The notes under the pieces are model-generated. The model made no database searches. It had not been told where the DNA came from and worked only from the letters and a program-made list of their open reading frames with translations. From NCBI GenBank assembly GCA_942493245.1, contig OW818685.1, positions 3,906,001-3,970,000 of the forward strand: 64,000 nucleotides of DNA, read 5' to 3'. The DNA is from DAOPYU01 sp942493245 (GTDB taxonomy: Bacteria; Sumerlaeota; Sumerlaeia; UBA8349). The number at the start of each line of letters is the position of its first letter. Within the stretch, counting starts at the first letter, position 1. Positions 61,705-64,000 of this stretch are shown one piece after another. Made by a program: the position numbers and the translations under genes.

Positions 61705-62931
61705 ATGAGTAAACGACACCGTCAGGACCACAGCATTGATTATTGGCCCGGTTTCACCGACGCGACAGTGTCGGTGATTCTCGTGCTGATGTTCCTGCTC
61801 ATGGTGTTCGCCGCCACGCAGACCAGTCTGCTCACCTCCCTGGGCACCCGCGACACCAAACTCCAGAGCATGCAGGAACAGATCAACCAGATGGAAGAGC
61901 AGCTCAGCCAGTCGCGCGCGAACGCCGACAAGACGCGCCGCGATCTCACCCAGTCCGAAGCCAACATGAAGAGCGCCTTCGCCATGCTCGATTCGACGAA
62001 AAGCGATCTTTCGCGCAAACAGGTGGAACTGGCCGAAGCGCTCGAACGCCTGAAAGCGTCTGAGTCGAACGAGATGAAGGCGAAGAGCGACCTGAACGTG
62101 ACAAGCGAATCCCTGGCCGCCGCCCTGATCGCCCTCTCGCAGTCGCAAACCGAAAGCCGGAAGAGCAAAACCGATCTGGAGGAAGCGCTCAAACAGATCG
62201 CCGCTTCGACCCAGAAGGAATCGAAAGCGGCCAGCGACCTGGCCGTCACGTCCGAATCGCTCGCCAACGCTCTCGTCAACCTGGCCAACGTCCAGGCGGA
62301 ACTGAACGAACTGCGCCACGAACTGGCCAAAGCCCAACTGCGCCAGGCCGAAATGATCAAAGAAGGCGCGCAAACCTCGCAGACCCTGATCGCCGTGACC
62401 CAGGAAAAACTCGATCTGGCCAAACTGGTCGCGGAACTCCAGCGCCGCGAGAAGGAAATCACCCGCCTGAAAGACTTCGAGCAGTACCGCAGCGACTTCC
62501 TGGCGCGCCTGTCGAAAGTGCTCGGCGGAGTCGAAAACGTCAAGGTCTCGGGCGACCGGTTTGTGTTCCAGAGCGAGGTGCTCTTTGCCTCGGGCAGCGC
62601 CGACCTGACCCCGGGCGGGCAACTCAAACTGATGAAACTCGTGGAAACGTACAAAGAACTCGAAAAGAACATCCCGAAAGACATCGGGTTCAACATTCAG
62701 ATCCAGGGCCACACGGACACCGATCCGATCGTGACGGCCAAGTTCAAGTCGAACTGGGATCTTTCTACCGCCCGCTCGACCGAGGTGGTCAATTACCTGT
62801 TGCAGAACGGCGTCCCCGCCGAGTACCTCTCGGCGGCGGGCTATTCATCGTACTACCCGGCCGTACCGGGCAACACGCCCGAGGCCAAACAACAGAACCG
62901 GCGCATCGAGATTCTTTTCACACGGCGCTGA
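61705..62931 (+). CDS. MotB/OmpA-like stator partner protein
   Basis: 408 residues. A single transmembrane helix near the N-terminus with the proton-binding Asp (FTDATVSVILVLMFLLMVFA), then a coiled-coil of about 220 residues with repeated Lys/Ala/Ser/Glu units, then an OmpA-like peptidoglycan-binding domain (about 290-400) with EVLFASGSADL, IQIQGHTDTDPI, and STARSTEVVNYLL plus NRRIEILF. It pairs with the MotA-like channel upstream and would anchor it to the cell wall. The ribosome-binding site is weak, which is odd for an operon gene and could result from the R2 insertion in front. Confidence 0.85.
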   Translation: MSKRHRQDHSIDYWPGFTDATVSVILVLMFLLMVFAATQTSLLTSLGTRDTKLQSMQEQINQMEEQLSQSRANADKTRRDLTQSEANMKSAFAMLDSTKSDLSRKQVELAEALERLKASESNEMKAKSDLNVTSESLAAALIALSQSQTESRKSKTDLEEALKQIAASTQKESKAASDLAVTSESLANALVNLANVQAELNELRHELAKAQLRQAEMIKEGAQTSQTLIAVTQEKLDLAKLVAELQRREKEITRLKDFEQYRSDFLARLSKVLGGVENVKVSGDRFVFQSEVLFASGSADLTPGGQLKLMKLVETYKELEKNIPKDIGFNIQIQGHTDTDPIVTAKFKSNWDLSTARSTEVVNYLLQNGVPAEYLSAAGYSSYYPAVPGNTPEAKQQNRRIEILFTRR

Positions 62932-63003
62932 GACGCGCATTCGCGCAATGGCAAACCGAAACCGGCGCACCGCGCCGTTGCAATCGAGAGGAGTGTCACA
63001 ACC

Positions 63004-63618
63004 ATGTGGGGCAAGGGGCTGAGAAACACGGCAGTGGCATTCGGGGTAACACTTGCCCTGGCAGGATGCCAGTCCCTTTCACAACCGTCGCCGGATTCTT
63101 CCTCCGTGCTTCAGATCGCGCGGTGGGGCCGAACGGAACAACCGGAGAAACCCGAATCGAAACCGCCGATAGCTGAAACACCCATCCCCCCGGCCAATCC
63201 GGAAAAAGAAAAGACGGAAACGTCTTCCATCCTGCCCGACGCCATCAACGAAGTTGTGTGCGACCTTCTGGCCTCCCTGAACACCGCCCAGATGGCCGAG
63301 GAACCTTGTATTCTGGTGGATCCGGCCAGTTTCCCCTCTGAGGGACTGACGCCGGAAGAAGTGGAAGACCTGGTGGTGCGCCTGCGCATCGAACTGAACC
63401 GCGCTGCGAACGGCAATGTTTACTTTGTCAGCCCCGTTCAGGTTGGCATCCAGAAAGCCAAAGGCCGGGCGGGGTATCAGTACCGGCTCAACGGGCGTTT
63501 CTCCGCCCTCGAATCGGCGGGTTCGACCCGCCCCAGCCACACATTGAACCTGGAGTTACAGAACGCCGCCGGAGGCGCTCCCGTCTGGAACGGCGCCTGT
63601 TCGTTCGCCCGGGAATAG
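63004..63618 (+). CDS. LpoB-like lipoprotein
   Basis: 204 residues. The signal ends with lipobox ALAGC (Cys22). After a Pro/Glu/Lys-rich tether comes a domain with LVDPASFPSEGLTPEEVEDL, ELNRAANGNVYFVSP, YQYRLNGRFSAL and a final APVWNGACSF, a layout close to the LpoB family of penicillin-binding-protein activators. It is 72 bp after the MotB-like gene, with AGGAG upstream. It might couple the stator-like complex to wall synthesis; this is inference from position. Confidence 0.6.
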   Translation: MWGKGLRNTAVAFGVTLALAGCQSLSQPSPDSSSVLQIARWGRTEQPEKPESKPPIAETPIPPANPEKEKTETSSILPDAINEVVCDLLASLNTAQMAEEPCILVDPASFPSEGLTPEEVEDLVVRLRIELNRAANGNVYFVSPVQVGIQKAKGRAGYQYRLNGRFSALESAGSTRPSHTLNLELQNAAGGAPVWNGACSFARE

Positions 63619-63689
63619 CGCGCCCGATCAATCCTCGCGAGTAGAACCTCTTTTCCCTTAAAAGTAAACGCATTTTTCAGAAAAACTGC

Positions 63690-63720
63690 TTGACAGACGA
63701 TCCCCCTGTATGTGTATAAT
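63690..63720 (+). promoter_or_regulatory. Strong-consensus promoter near the right edge
   Basis: TTGACA and TATAAT, both perfect, but spaced 19 bp. The predicted start is near 63727, two bases before an ATG at 63729. Confidence 0.55.
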
Positions 63721-63728
63721 TAGTTTGT

Positions 63729-63854
63729 ATGAGCAACAAACAAACAATCGGGCACAGAAAAATTTACCAGCGATTTTCCGACATGCCAATTTTTCGGTTT
63801 TCTCTCGACACCCGTCTGTCCTCTCCATCGGACAGTTTGGAGGAGCAACAATGA
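63729..63854 (+). CDS. Possible 41-residue leaderless ORF
   Basis: Encodes a basic peptide beginning MSNKQTIGHRKIYQRF. Its ATG lies only nine bases after the -10 box, so it could be read from a leaderless message. It ends in an ATGA overlap with the next ORF. No homology known; it may be fortuitous. Confidence 0.25.
   Translation: MSNKQTIGHRKIYQRFSDMPIFRFSLDTRLSSPSDSLEEQQ
63816..63835 (+). other. Hairpin next to a ribosome-binding site
   Basis: CTGTCC and GGACAG form a 6-bp stem just before TTTGGAGGAG. It could mask or expose the site. Confidence 0.4.
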
Positions 63855-63877
63855 ACACGAAGCATGACCGGCTTTGA
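63851..63877 (+). CDS. Eight-residue ORF with perfect ribosome-binding site
   Basis: Encodes MNTKHDRL. GGAGGAG lies seven bases before the ATG. It is a candidate leader peptide of the gene that starts at 63971. Confidence 0.3.
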   Translation: MNTKHDRL

Positions 63878-63950
63878 GTCAGTTAAACCCCATTACCCTC
63901 TGGTGAGGGACACCTCGGCGCTCGGTCTGACCCATCGCGGAGGAAAATGA
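63864..63950 (+). CDS. Possible 28-residue ORF overlapping the leader ORF
   Basis: Encodes MTGFESVKPHYPLVRD and 12 more residues, in another frame than the eight-residue ORF. It lacks its own ribosome-binding site and ends in an ATGA overlap with the six-residue ORF at 63947-63967 (MIWKGL), which has GGAGGAAA in front. Confidence 0.2.
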   Translation: MTGFESVKPHYPLVRDTSALGLTHRGGK

Positions 63951-63970
63951 TCTGGAAAGGACTCTAAATA

Positions 63971-64000
63971 ATGAGCAACAGAACCACTCAATCCAAGCGA
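63971..64000 (+). CDS. Start of an unidentified gene (runs off the right edge)
   Basis: The ATG is preceded by AAAGGA at nine bases. The ten visible codons read MSNRTTQSKR, too little to name it. Confidence 0.5.
   Translation, partial: MSNRTTQSKR

Noticed and set aside
60282..62931. Zorya-type defence system (ZorA/ZorB)
   Set aside because: The channel/OmpA pair looks similar, but there is no ZorC, ZorD or ZorE and no nuclease or helicase nearby; the neighbour is an LpoB-like lipoprotein.

Overview
The window is a 64 kb chromosomal stretch of a diderm bacterium of moderately high GC. Secreted glycosidases, lipoproteins, a type II secretion cluster, class III cyclase/Ser-Thr kinase/sulfatase-modifying-factor fusions, many type IV-type prepilins and abundant palindromic intergenic repeats fit the PVC superphylum or a neighbouring under-sampled phylum (Lentisphaerota, Kiritimatiellota, Sumerlaeota or Hydrogenedentota). 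The sequence alone does not settle which. There is no phage, no CRISPR array and no rRNA. One tRNA (Phe) and one complete IS1380-like insertion sequence are present.

Layout. 1-5 kb: the start of a secreted glycoside hydrolase, an ABC-2 exporter and a GH43 arabinanase. 5-8 kb: a cyclase-kinase-SUMF1 receptor with a broken second SUMF1 copy behind it. 8-15 kb: an EEP-family protein, Nif3-like and DUF362 proteins, a DUF4139-like secreted protein and an SGNH-like protein. 15-24 kb: housekeeping genes (tRNA-Phe, argG, hisD-hisC-hisB, gpmI, a parvulin). 24-27.7 kb: two paralogous receiver proteins, each followed by a copy of the same structured terminator-ended RNA, then an HD-GYP phosphodiesterase. 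28-31 kb: a small prepilin/PilX-like operon. 31.8-34 kb: glucokinase and an HDOD protein. 34.4-36 kb: the IS. 36.4-56 kb: a lone prepilin and a long minus-strand type II secretion operon (secreted Gly-rich protein, gspE-F-G-H-I-J-K-L-M, a GspC-like protein, a secretin split in two genes, a histidine kinase and a sigma54-type response regulator). 56-64 kb: a repeat-rich lipoprotein, a second lipoprotein, a MotA/MotB-like pair with an LpoB-like lipoprotein, and a leader of tiny coupled ORFs at the right edge.

How the parts may work together. The secretion operon starts at a well-formed sigma54 promoter with two tandem 17-bp dyads 33 bp apart upstream, and ends with its own kinase and sigma54 activator, so it looks like a self-regulated unit. 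The likely cargo includes secreted glycosidases of the kind seen at the left of the window. The receiver/RNA/HD-GYP block looks like a separate signalling locus linked to cyclic di-GMP.

Most notable items: the duplicated receiver-plus-structured-RNA module; the sigma54 control region of the secretion operon; the secretin divided inside one of its N-domains; and palindromic repeats whose ends match the terminal inverted repeats of the resident IS.
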